Positions 15,376 through 22,291 of a stretch of DNA of 29,559 nucleotides are shown in pieces. Made by a program: the position numbers and the translations under genes. The notes beneath the pieces were generated by a model. It saw only the letters and a program-made list of their open reading frames with translations. It did no database searches and was not told the origin of the DNA. The stretch covers positions 174,110 through 203,668 of the forward strand of contig CAJTPC010000001.1 in the NCBI GenBank assembly GCA_910578245.1, in the 5' to 3' direction. How positions within the stretch are numbered: position 1 is the first letter of the stretch; each line of letters opens with the position of its first letter. Source of the stretch: an uncultured Christensenella sp. GTDB taxonomy: Bacteria; Bacillota; Clostridia; Christensenellales; UBA3700.

Positions 15376-17655
15376 ATGAGTTATCGTGGAATTATGAAGG
15401 TCAACACGGCATTAAAGTACGTAAAAAATTACGTATTAGTCATACTGCTTATGATATTGTGCCAAAGAGCGCAAATAGTGGGTGACTATAGAGGATACGC
15501 GTTGCCGCTATTGGTGGCGCTATTTTATTGCAGGTTTAGCGTGGGAGTTATATGTCCAAGCTATCTTGCAATTTGTCTTATATTCGACCATTCTCTTTTT
15601 GGAATATTTTACGCGGTCGCTCCCGTAGTTATATTGTTGGTGGCGAAGTATTTGCATTACCTATTTGCCCGTCCTATGCGCCTTGTAGCTTTGATATGCT
15701 ATAGCGCGCTTTGCGTGTTGCCGTTGGCGGTACTTGACTTCAAGGTGACGGCTACGCTTGAATTTATAATTTATCTCATATCGCAAATCGTTGTGTCTTT
15801 ACTCTTCTGCGTAATATGCTACGCCGTGTGCATAAGGGGTATAGGCAGACGCTTGAGCGTTGACGAAAAAGTGGGCGGATTCGTGTTCTTGGCTGTCGTA
15901 GCCAGCGGAGCGTATTCGCTGGATATATACGGATTTAATATTTATTACCTCGCATTGGGACTTGCGATACCTTACGCATTCCGCAACTTTTCTTTTTCGC
16001 AGGGCGTAATTTTAATAGGAGCAATAGCCGTAGGCGGCGGACTTAGCAATCTCAATCTCGCTATGGCGGGGGCTATAATGCTCATTTTCTTTGCGGCGTA
16101 CGTCTTTGTCGTCAACAAATGGGTAGCGTCTTTGGCGTCTGTAATGATGCATATAGTATGCGGAGTGTATTTCAATGCTTTTAAGGGCGTGTATTGGCTC
16201 AACCTAATAGGCTTTGTCGTGGGAATAATAATCACTACTTCGCTGACGGATAAGTTTATGGCAAAACTTCCGTCTTTCAAATTCGGCGATGGCAGACAGA
16301 GCGCCAAGGAACTTGTCAACAGAACGCGCAGAGATCTGGCAAGCCGTCTGAGTACGGTGTCAGGAGTGTTTGGAGAAATGTCGCAGGTATATTCTCAAAA
16401 CGTTGTGCGTTACGCTCCGCCTATGCAAGCCGTACCGTCGCTTGCCGAGGAAGTTATGCTGAAGACGTGCGGAACCTGTATCAATAGAGAGTATTGTCAG
16501 AGTATGATGGGAGTTGAGCTATCGCAAGCGTTGGAAGGAGTCGTGCGCACTGTGTTGACGTCCGGCAAAGCTACGCTTGAGGACTTGCCGACCGTCATTT
16601 CTTCTAAGTGTATTCAATTGCCGACTTTGCTCGCTACTTGCAACCAAACCGCGCAATCTTACGACGTGAGATATAATTCCGGCAGAGAACTGGAAGTCGA
16701 TCAGAATCTCATATCTTCTCAGCTTATGGGAGTATGCGAATTTCTATCGGAACTGGGCGAAGAAGTCAAGAGCGCAGTCAATATAGACGATAGACTTGAC
16801 GAAAGAATAGTCGAGGAACTGGGCTACAACAATATCGTATGCAGTGACGTAATGTCTATTGTCAAGAACGGCAAGCATACGGTTTCGTTGGTAGTCAGAG
16901 AAAGGGATAGAGAGAAAAAGGCGCTTTTGCAAGTGCTGTCAAAACTCACCAATACCCAAATGCAAGTCAAAGAAGAGAAGAAGACCATTGACGGCAGATA
17001 CTGCATGACTTTCGTCAATACGCCTAAATACACAGTCACATACGCTACGGCGACTTGCGTCAAGCCCGATTCTCCTGCGTCGGGAGATACTTATACCGTG
17101 ACCAAGCTCAAGCACGATAAGGTATTGATTGCCCTTTGCGACGGCATGGGTAGCGGCGAAGAAGCCAGAGAGGGAAGCCAAAGAGCGTTGAATATGGTGA
17201 GTTCTTATTACAAAGCAGGCTTTGACAACGTCAATTCTCTAAAGCTCGTCAATAGACTTCTTTCCGTAATTTCCAAAGACAACTTCAACGCCTTAGATAT
17301 GTGCGTCGTAGACCTAGAACTCGGCACGGCAGATTTTATCAAGCAGGGCGGAGTGCAGAGCGTAATAAAGAGATTGGATAGTATTCAAATTATCGACAGC
17401 CACGCGCTACCGCTCGGTATAGTCGAAGAGGCTACACCGCACGTCAACCGCCAACTTCTCTCCGTGGGCGAAATGGTCGTAATGTTCAGCGACGGCATTA
17501 TGGATACGCTTACTCTTGCAGGTATCAAGCATATCGTCAATTCTCTCGCTACGCTCAATCCCCAACAGATTTGCGACGAAATTATCAATCAAGCCAAGGC
17601 AATGGGACTTACTGACGATTCAAGCGTGGTAGTCTTTAGATTGGCTAATCAGTAA
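15376..17655 (+). CDS. spoIIE: Stage II sporulation protein E (PP2C phosphatase)
   Basis: A 759-residue protein with the SpoIIE layout: about ten membrane segments in residues 20-300, a central region with paired cysteines (CGTCINREYC), and a C-terminal PP2C-type phosphatase (about 540-757) with metal-binding ALCDGMGSGEEA, FSDGIMDT and TDDSSVVVF. In spore formers SpoIIE dephosphorylates the anti-anti-sigma factor SpoIIAA to activate sigma F in the forespore and helps place the polar septum. An alternative ATG at 15394 (MKVNTALKYV) is possible, since neither start has a strong ribosome site. Its presence shows that the organism can form, or descends from lineages that form, endospores. Confidence 0.94.
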   Translation: MSYRGIMKVNTALKYVKNYVLVILLMILCQRAQIVGDYRGYALPLLVALFYCRFSVGVICPSYLAICLIFDHSLFGIFYAVAPVVILLVAKYLHYLFARPMRLVALICYSALCVLPLAVLDFKVTATLEFIIYLISQIVVSLLFCVICYAVCIRGIGRRLSVDEKVGGFVFLAVVASGAYSLDIYGFNIYYLALGLAIPYAFRNFSFSQGVILIGAIAVGGGLSNLNLAMAGAIMLIFFAAYVFVVNKWVASLASVMMHIVCGVYFNAFKGVYWLNLIGFVVGIIITTSLTDKFMAKLPSFKFGDGRQSAKELVNRTRRDLASRLSTVSGVFGEMSQVYSQNVVRYAPPMQAVPSLAEEVMLKTCGTCINREYCQSMMGVELSQALEGVVRTVLTSGKATLEDLPTVISSKCIQLPTLLATCNQTAQSYDVRYNSGRELEVDQNLISSQLMGVCEFLSELGEEVKSAVNIDDRLDERIVEELGYNNIVCSDVMSIVKNGKHTVSLVVRERDREKKALLQVLSKLTNTQMQVKEEKKTIDGRYCMTFVNTPKYTVTYATATCVKPDSPASGDTYTVTKLKHDKVLIALCDGMGSGEEAREGSQRALNMVSSYYKAGFDNVNSLKLVNRLLSVISKDNFNALDMCVVDLELGTADFIKQGGVQSVIKRLDSIQIIDSHALPLGIVEEATPHVNRQLLSVGEMVVMFSDGIMDTLTLAGIKHIVNSLATLNPQQICDEIINQAKAMGLTDDSSVVVFRLANQ

Positions 17656-17702
17656 ATTTATTCTATTTAAGTTTTCCTTTTTACAAAATTGTCATAAAAC
17701 TA

Positions 17703-17730
17703 TTGCCAATTTATTTTTTCGCTATATGAT
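17703..17730 (+). promoter_or_regulatory. Promoter of the gene starting at 17761
   Basis: TTGCCA (17703-17708), a 16-nt spacer and TATGAT (17725-17730), about 30 nt before the ATG. Confidence 0.5.
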
Positions 17731-17760
17731 TTAGTTGAAATAATCATATTGAGGTGTATA

Positions 17761-17928
17761 ATGTTATTAAATTGGTCTAATGATTGGATAAAAGTAGTTG
17801 ACGAATTGAATAACGTAGTTATTGACGACTTTGACTATAAAAACGGAATACAAGGTCCGGTAACGCAAAAGCATTGTGTGAAGTGCATTGCGGTAAATCA
17901 ATGTTGGTTTGCAAATGAAAAAAATTAA
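17761..17928 (+). CDS. N-terminal 55-aa part of a gene interrupted by an in-frame stop
   Basis: The ATG at 17761 has a GAGGTG site and an upstream promoter. The product ends at a TAA (17926-17928), but the same frame stays open afterwards and runs straight into the 140-residue frame at 17941 through only four further codons (KPEA). The part before the stop ends in a cysteine-containing stretch (HCVKCIAVNQCWF), and the part after it begins with a Cys/His motif (YHYNCHCRE), as if one small zinc-site-bearing protein of about 200 residues had been split. I do not know the family. It could also be a genuine 55-residue protein. Confidence 0.6.
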   Translation: MLLNWSNDWIKVVDELNNVVIDDFDYKNGIQGPVTQKHCVKCIAVNQCWFANEKN

Positions 17929-17940
17929 AAACCAGAGGCG

Positions 17941-18363
17941 ATGGAATATTCAATCGAACAAGTCTTGAATGACAGCAAAAATAAGATAGGGTTATACCAC
18001 TATAACTGTCATTGCAGAGAGATTGATATTCCTACGCCCAATGAATCAGATATTGAGCTTATTTGTCCGAAAGGCAAAAAGGAATGGTTATTTAAGGATA
18101 AATCGGAATGGATTCACGCGTTTGGTCACGAGCCTAATGAAAAGTTTCTAGAATATTTGAAAAACAAAGTTATCGAAAACTATTGTTTGGGGCAATACGT
18201 TATTTTGAAAATTGATAATCATGGCGTTGCAATTAATGTATTCGTGGATATAGAAGGTAGAGGAGAAAAGGTAAATCATATATATAGGGTTAATTCTGGT
18301 TGGATGGTTTTTTCCAACGGAAAACTAAAATGTAATACTTTTATAGGAGGATGGACGAAATGA
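17941..18363 (+). CDS. Hypothetical protein with NCHC motif, probably C-terminal part of the gene at 17761
   Basis: 140 residues from the ATG at 17941. The ribosome site is poor (GAGG only 2 nt from the ATG), which supports this being the downstream part of an interrupted gene. It contains YHYNCHCREIDIPTP near the start and ends GKLKCNTFIGGWTK. No signal peptide or membrane segment. It overlaps the next gene by ATGA, so the pair is translationally coupled. The NCHC arrangement resembles small Cys/His motifs in phage head-associated proteins, but I cannot assign a family. Confidence 0.65.
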   Translation: MEYSIEQVLNDSKNKIGLYHYNCHCREIDIPTPNESDIELICPKGKKEWLFKDKSEWIHAFGHEPNEKFLEYLKNKVIENYCLGQYVILKIDNHGVAINVFVDIEGRGEKVNHIYRVNSGWMVFSNGKLKCNTFIGGWTK

Positions 18364-18722
18364 AATTGTTTGATAAGGTAAGAATTTTGGTATCTAATCC
18401 CGAGTATGAGAAGTACGGTGTGTACAAAGGAATGGTGGGGACTATTATTGAAGCGCATATTGAATTTAGAAGTTTCCAAGTGGCTTTTACCGACCCGACT
18501 CCATTTACTGAAGAAACTATGTATTCCATTAAAAACGATATAGTAGAGTATATACACGTAAAGGATATGGAAGTGGTCGAAGAGAGTGATTGTACTGACG
18601 AATTCATATTTAACGATTTGCCGAATAAAGATATACGTTGGTATTGTAAAGTTGAGGACGGCTATATCAAAAATTTGCGTGGAGAGAAGCTAAACAAGAT
18701 TGCTTATGATTACGATAGTTAA
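18360..18722 (+). CDS. Hypothetical protein, 120 aa, coupled to the preceding gene
   Basis: The ATG at 18360 is preferred over one at 18351 because AGGAGG (18345-18350) directly abuts the latter but lies 9 nt before the former. Its ATG overlaps the previous stop as ATGA. The N-terminal 60 residues (MKLFDKVRILVSNPEYEKYGVYKGMVGTIIEAHIE...FQVAFTDP) look like a small SH3-like beta barrel of the kind seen in DUF4926-type proteins; the C-terminal part is acidic and unrecognised. Many such barrel proteins act as immunity or accessory factors, but no function is claimed here. Confidence 0.7.
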   Translation: MKLFDKVRILVSNPEYEKYGVYKGMVGTIIEAHIEFRSFQVAFTDPTPFTEETMYSIKNDIVEYIHVKDMEVVEESDCTDEFIFNDLPNKDIRWYCKVEDGYIKNLRGEKLNKIAYDYDS

Positions 18723-18744
18723 AAGTCAAAAGCAAAAGACTTTT
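18721..18744. terminator. Short hairpin between convergent genes
   Basis: AAAAGTC (18721-18727) and GACTTTT (18738-18744) form a 7-bp stem with a 10-nt A-rich loop, placed between the plus-strand gene and the end of array 2. The arm overlaps the stop codons of both genes. Confidence 0.5.
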
Positions 18745-19186
18745 ATCTATATTCACGACAGAGCAGTTTGTCAATTGTGCAATCAAAATATTTGGTAAGT
18801 CTTATTACACTGTCCAAAGTCGGTACGCGCTTGCCATGATACCAGTAATCTAGAGCTGATTTTGCTATTTTAGTTTCTTTATTTAGTTGATATCTCGATT
18901 TACCGTTTTCTTTTAATACTTGCGCAAAAGCTATGTGGAAAGGCGGAGTATAGTTAAGTTTGTCGTCTATTAAATATGGAGCTAACCCTAACAAATAATC
19001 TATTGAACAAGCAAAGTAATCGGCTATTTTTATGACCGTTGTAAGGTATGGCATACTCTCATTATTCAAATAACTATAATACTGTGATAAATTAATATCT
19101 AGTTCTTCACAAAGATTTTTGATTTTTATTTGTTTGTCAAACATAAGCTCATAAAGATTTTCGACAAAAGCATCCAATATGTTCAT
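18743..19186 (-). CDS. Double-HTH XRE regulator, array 2 unit 4 (last gene)
   Basis: A 147-residue protein with two Cro/C1-type HTH domains (residues 5-67 and 83-145) joined by a YTPPF linker. HTH1 contains NLCEELDINLSQYYSYLN, HTH2 contains KIAKSALDYWYHG, and the end is TIDKLLCREYR. It resembles the first gene of the array (20078-20521) more than its immediate neighbour. Its start overlaps the stop of the preceding gene by 4 nt, so translation is coupled. Confidence 0.88.
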   Translation of the reverse strand: MNILDAFVENLYELMFDKQIKIKNLCEELDINLSQYYSYLNNESMPYLTTVIKIADYFACSIDYLLGLAPYLIDDKLNYTPPFHIAFAQVLKENGKSRYQLNKETKIAKSALDYWYHGKRVPTLDSVIRLTKYFDCTIDKLLCREYR

Positions 19187-19623
19187 ATTCTAGTTCTACC
19201 TATTACAAAGTCTATGGAACAGTCAAGACATTTTGCAATTTTTATAACACTTTCTAACGAGGGAGATGTCGTGCCTTTTGCCCAATAATACGCATCGGAT
19301 TGGGAAATTTCCATACGCTTGCAAAGTTCGTATCTTGAAATACCAAAATGCTCACACAGAAACGGAAGTCTGTCCTTAAATGGCGGACAAGATATAAATT
19401 CGTTGATGTGATTTTCTAAGTCTATACCTAACAAGTTCTCCATAGTACAATGGAAATAATTAGCCAATCGTATACTTATTTCTACAGAAGGAACTTTTTT
19501 ACCATTAACATAATTGTTTATGCTTGACCTTCTGCAACCTATTATTTTAGCTAGCTCTGTAGCGTTAAGATTGTGTTCTAACATTAAATCTTGAAGTCTT
19601 TCCGGAAATAATAATAAGTTCAT
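19183..19623 (-). CDS. Double-HTH XRE regulator, array 2 unit 3, of array-1 type
   Basis: 146 residues, two HTH domains. Unlike its array-2 neighbours it has the linker FISCPPFKDRLPFL and the ending SIDFVIGRTRI, which are the hallmarks of array 1 (CPPFAERL, VDFVIGRS). Its recognition regions (KIIGCRRSSINNYVN; ISQSDAYYWAKG) differ from all other units in the window. This points to movement of units between the two arrays or retention from a mixed ancestor. Coupled by a 4-nt overlap to the downstream gene. Confidence 0.88.
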   Translation of the reverse strand: MNLLLFPERLQDLMLEHNLNATELAKIIGCRRSSINNYVNGKKVPSVEISIRLANYFHCTMENLLGIDLENHINEFISCPPFKDRLPFLCEHFGISRYELCKRMEISQSDAYYWAKGTTSPSLESVIKIAKCLDCSIDFVIGRTRI

Positions 19624-19629
19624 ATAGTT

Positions 19630-20073
19630 TTACTGATAATCGCGACCTAATAATTTGTCTATAGTGCAGATAAAATACTTGGCAAGTCTTATAACATTAT
19701 CAAGTGACGGGGAGTGTACGCCATTATACCAATTGTCAATACTTGAATTTGAAATCTTGGTGTGTTTATTGAGTTGGTACCGTGTTATCCCGTATTCACT
19801 AAGTATTTGCTTAAAAGCGATATTAAACGGAGGAGTATAATTGAGTTTGTCGTCACTTAAATATGGTGCAAGACCTAAAAGAAAATCTATAGAACAACAA
19901 AAATAGTCAGCAATTTTAATAATTGACGATAATATAAGTAAATTTTCTTTTCTCAAACACCTATAAAGTTCAGAATTACCAATATCAAGTTTTTCACAAA
20001 AAGTTTTAACTGACAAATCGTTGTCAATCATTAATTCTTTAAGATTTTCAACAAAAGCATCTTGTAAATTCAT
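19630..20073 (-). CDS. Double-HTH XRE regulator, array 2 unit 2
   Basis: 147 residues from the ATG at 20073. An upstream in-frame start at 20133 would lie inside the preceding gene and would break the constant 147-residue length. HTH1 has FCEKLDIGNSELYRCLR and HTH2 has KISNSSIDNWYNG, joined by a YTPPF linker; the end is TIDKLLGRDYQ. It starts 4 nt after the stop of the first array gene, with an AGGTAAG site overlapping that gene's end. Confidence 0.87.
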   Translation of the reverse strand: MNLQDAFVENLKELMIDNDLSVKTFCEKLDIGNSELYRCLRKENLLILSSIIKIADYFCCSIDFLLGLAPYLSDDKLNYTPPFNIAFKQILSEYGITRYQLNKHTKISNSSIDNWYNGVHSPSLDNVIRLAKYFICTIDKLLGRDYQ

Positions 20074-20077
20074 GTTC

Positions 20078-20521
20078 TTACCTATATTCACGACAAAGCA
20101 GTTTATCAATCGTGCAATTGAAATATTTTGCAAGTCTTCTTACGCTTTTTAATGACGGCATTTGGCTTCCGTTATACCAATTATCAAGAGCAGAGTTAGC
20201 AATTTTAGTATGCTTATTTAATTGATACCTAGAAACCCCATATTCATTTAGTATTTGAGCAAAAGCTACGTTAAATGGTGGAGTGTAGTTGAGTTTATCA
20301 TCGCTCAAATACGGCGCTAGACCTAAAAGATAGTCAATAGAACAACAGAAATAGTCTGCTATTTTAATTACTGTCGTTAGATATGGCTTACTTTCTTTCC
20401 TCATATATCTATAATATTGAGATAAGTCTAAATTTAGTTCTTGACAAAGAGTGGTAATAGACATTTGCTTGTCAAACATAAGCTCATTAAGATTTTCGAC
20501 AAAATCCGACAAAAAATCCAT
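20078..20521 (-). CDS. Double-HTH XRE regulator, array 2 unit 1 (first gene)
   Basis: 147 residues with two HTH domains: HTH1 includes TLCQELNLDLSQYYRYMR, HTH2 includes KIANSALDNWYNG, and the linker is NYTPPF. It is the promoter-proximal gene, preceded by an AGGAG site, and diverges from the small acidic gene at 20650 across about 130 bp. By analogy to phage-type repressors it probably controls that divergent region. Confidence 0.88.
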   Translation of the reverse strand: MDFLSDFVENLNELMFDKQMSITTLCQELNLDLSQYYRYMRKESKPYLTTVIKIADYFCCSIDYLLGLAPYLSDDKLNYTPPFNVAFAQILNEYGVSRYQLNKHTKIANSALDNWYNGSQMPSLKSVRRLAKYFNCTIDKLLCREYR

Positions 20522-20561
20522 ACAATTTTTCTCCTATTGTTATAATTATCACCATAAGTCC

Positions 20562-20628
20562 CCAAAAAATTATTGATTTTGGTAGCTGGCGGTGGTATAA
20601 TGAAGTTACGCTAAAGAAATTGTTAGCG
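20562..20628 (+). promoter_or_regulatory. Promoter of the array-2 small gene, with short inverted repeats
   Basis: TTGATT (20573-20578), a 17-nt spacer and an extended -10, TGG-TATAAT (20596-20601). CCAAAA (20562-20567) and TTTTGG (20577-20582) make a 6-bp inverted repeat with a 9-nt spacer over the -35 box, the same spacer length as the operator of array 1. CGCTAA (20609-20614) and TTAGCG (20623-20628) form a second repeat in the leader. Confidence 0.6.
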
Positions 20629-20649
20629 AATACAAAAGGAGGTATAGAT

Positions 20650-20841
20650 ATGGTTACTACGCAGTTGGAAGTTGTAAACAACGACTTAAACACAAAGATA
20701 GACGAGCAAGACTTACTCTTAGACTTAAAGGTATTGATTAAGGAATACTATTGCGGAACTTTTACAAATGACGGGCAATCTTTGGTACTTAGTTTTTTCA
20801 ACGGGCAGAAATTTGCCTTGAAGATTGAAGAAATTGCTTAA
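20650..20841 (+). CDS. Small acidic protein divergent from array 2, 63 aa
   Basis: 63 residues from the ATG at 20650, which has an AAAAGGAGG site; an upstream start at 20620 lies within the leader hairpin and lacks a site. Acidic (10 Asp/Glu, 5 Lys). The C-terminal 43 residues (QDLLLDLKVLIKEYY...NGQKFALKIEEI) align without gaps to the small protein of array 1. The conserved end reads as a beta hairpin, and the first part as a helix. The repeated pairing of this family with double-HTH arrays argues for a functional link. No known function. Confidence 0.8.
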   Translation: MVTTQLEVVNNDLNTKIDEQDLLLDLKVLIKEYYCGTFTNDGQSLVLSFFNGQKFALKIEEIA

Positions 20842-20876
20842 GAAAAATTCTTGAGAAAGATATACGAAAGAAAATG

Positions 20877-20905
20877 TCCGTCGGTTTTCGGCGGATTTAT
20901 TTTTA
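20877..20905 (+). terminator. Terminator of the array-2 small gene
   Basis: TCCGTCG (20877-20883) pairs with CGGCGGA (20889-20895) around a GTTTT loop (one G-T pair), followed by TTTATTTTTAT. It is about 35 nt after the stop codon. Confidence 0.75.
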
Positions 20906-20965
20906 TAAAAAATCTCTCCAATAATTTAGGGAGATAACATTGTTTTCAAATGATAGCAATTTATA

Positions 20966-21499
20966 TTATTGTTGAATAAGTATTTCTTGGACGTTTATTT
21001 GTGTAACATCCTTAACTTGCTCTTTTGGGAATTCTAATAAATATACACTTGTAACAACAAGCAATGGATACACAACGGATTCTTTGGGTAGATCTCTTGC
21101 TAACGTAATATTAAAAGAATTATCTATAATTTCAAAATCTTTTACGTAAAAGAAGTATCCGCTACTAGACCTAAATCTAAACAACACAATTAATGATTTT
21201 TCTTCAAAAAACTCTTCGTCGTATTCTTTCAACGTAGTGATTATTTTCTTATTTTGTTCGTAACTGTTCTTTTTGAATATCGGAGAAGTATCTTCGTCGC
21301 AAATATACGTTATATCTTCTACGGATTTAATGATTGCAGAACAATTATCTTGTTTAAGATATAAATAGTTATAATTATGTATTTTAATCCAATCTTGGTT
21401 ATTGGGTTCATCATTGTCATGGCAAGAACATAAGAATAATGACGTTATTAATATGCTAATTAACAAAATAGTTACTAAAAAAGTTCTGAGAAATTTCAT
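20966..21499 (-). CDS. Lipoprotein of unknown function, copy B
   Basis: A 177-residue protein with a lipoprotein signal: basic start, hydrophobic core and lipobox LCSC, followed by HDNDEPNNQDW. The mature part is a small mixed alpha/beta domain (EEFFEEKSLIVLFRFRSSSGYFFYVKDFEIIDNSFNITLARDLP...VYLLEFPKEQV). The alternation of a central strand pair and a final yLLEfpk strand resembles the PrcB-type domain, but I would not assign it. It is a tandem duplicate of the gene at 21521-22054, with several identical stretches, including the C-terminus KDVTQINVQEILIQQ. Probably surface-anchored. Confidence 0.75.
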   Translation of the reverse strand: MKFLRTFLVTILLISILITSLFLCSCHDNDEPNNQDWIKIHNYNYLYLKQDNCSAIIKSVEDITYICDEDTSPIFKKNSYEQNKKIITTLKEYDEEFFEEKSLIVLFRFRSSSGYFFYVKDFEIIDNSFNITLARDLPKESVVYPLLVVTSVYLLEFPKEQVKDVTQINVQEILIQQ

Positions 21500-21520
21500 A
21501 TAATTTACCTCCTAATTATA

Positions 21521-22054
21521 TTATTGTTGAATAAGTATTTCTTGGACGTTTATTTGCGTAACGTCTTTTATTTTTTCTTTATCGAATTCTAATATATATA
21601 CGCATGTAATAGCAATTACAACGTCTGGATACACAGCAGGTTCTTTGGGTAGATCTCTTGCTAAGGTAATATTAAAAGACTCGTCTATGATTTCAAAATC
21701 TTTTACATAATAGGGAAATCCGTCCCTTAATCTAAATATCACAATTAAAGATTTATCTATGAAAAATTCTTCGTCATATTCTTTCAAAGTATCAATAATT
21801 TGTTTATTTTGATCGTAACCACTCTTTTTGAAGATCGGAGAAGTATCTTTGTCACAGATAGACATTATATCTTCTACGGAATGGAGTATAGCGGAGTAAT
21901 TATTGTATTTTAGACTAAATGAGGAGTAATTATGTATTTTTATCCAATCTTGATTATTGGGTTCATCATTGTCATGGCAAGCGCATAAGCATATGGACGT
22001 TGTTAAAATGCTCATTAATAAGATGGATACAAAAAGGATTCTAAATTTTCTCAT
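21521..22054 (-). CDS. Lipoprotein of unknown function, copy A
   Basis: 177 residues, lipobox LCAC, then the same HDNDEPNNQDWIKIHNY segment as its neighbour. It lies 21 nt upstream of the second copy, in the same operon, and carries its own AAGGAG site. Identity is highest at the two ends and in EYDEEFF and FNITLARDLPKE, and lower in the middle. This suggests duplication followed by uneven divergence or partial conversion. No catalytic motif is visible. Confidence 0.75.
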   Translation of the reverse strand: MRKFRILFVSILLMSILTTSICLCACHDNDEPNNQDWIKIHNYSSFSLKYNNYSAILHSVEDIMSICDKDTSPIFKKSGYDQNKQIIDTLKEYDEEFFIDKSLIVIFRLRDGFPYYVKDFEIIDESFNITLARDLPKEPAVYPDVVIAITCVYILEFDKEKIKDVTQINVQEILIQQ

Positions 22055-22223
22055 AGATTTATTCTCCTTATCTTAATTCATATTATTGGCGCATTAAGCA
22101 AAACGTACGTTGTAATAGCAAATAAATATAATATCAAATAGAAAGTTCTATGTCTGTTTTTATCATTATATCATATAAAAATCTTATTTTCAATAGGCAA
22201 TTTGAATTTGGGTCATAAAAGTC
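22055..22223. other. Divergent intergenic region
   Basis: About 170 nt of AT-rich sequence between the lipoprotein pair and the phage-like gene. I see no gene or strong repeat beyond the promoter listed next. Confidence 0.35.
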
Positions 22224-22251
22224 TTGACGCGGGGATATTTTGGTATATCAT
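22224..22251 (+). promoter_or_regulatory. Promoter of the BppU/LRR gene
   Basis: TTGACG (22224-22229), a 16-nt spacer and TATCAT (22246-22251). It supports the start at 22292 and excludes the in-frame start at 22202. Confidence 0.5.
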
Positions 22252-22291
22252 AAAGTTGTCTTCGCTCTTTCCCCTAAGAATGGAGAAGTAT

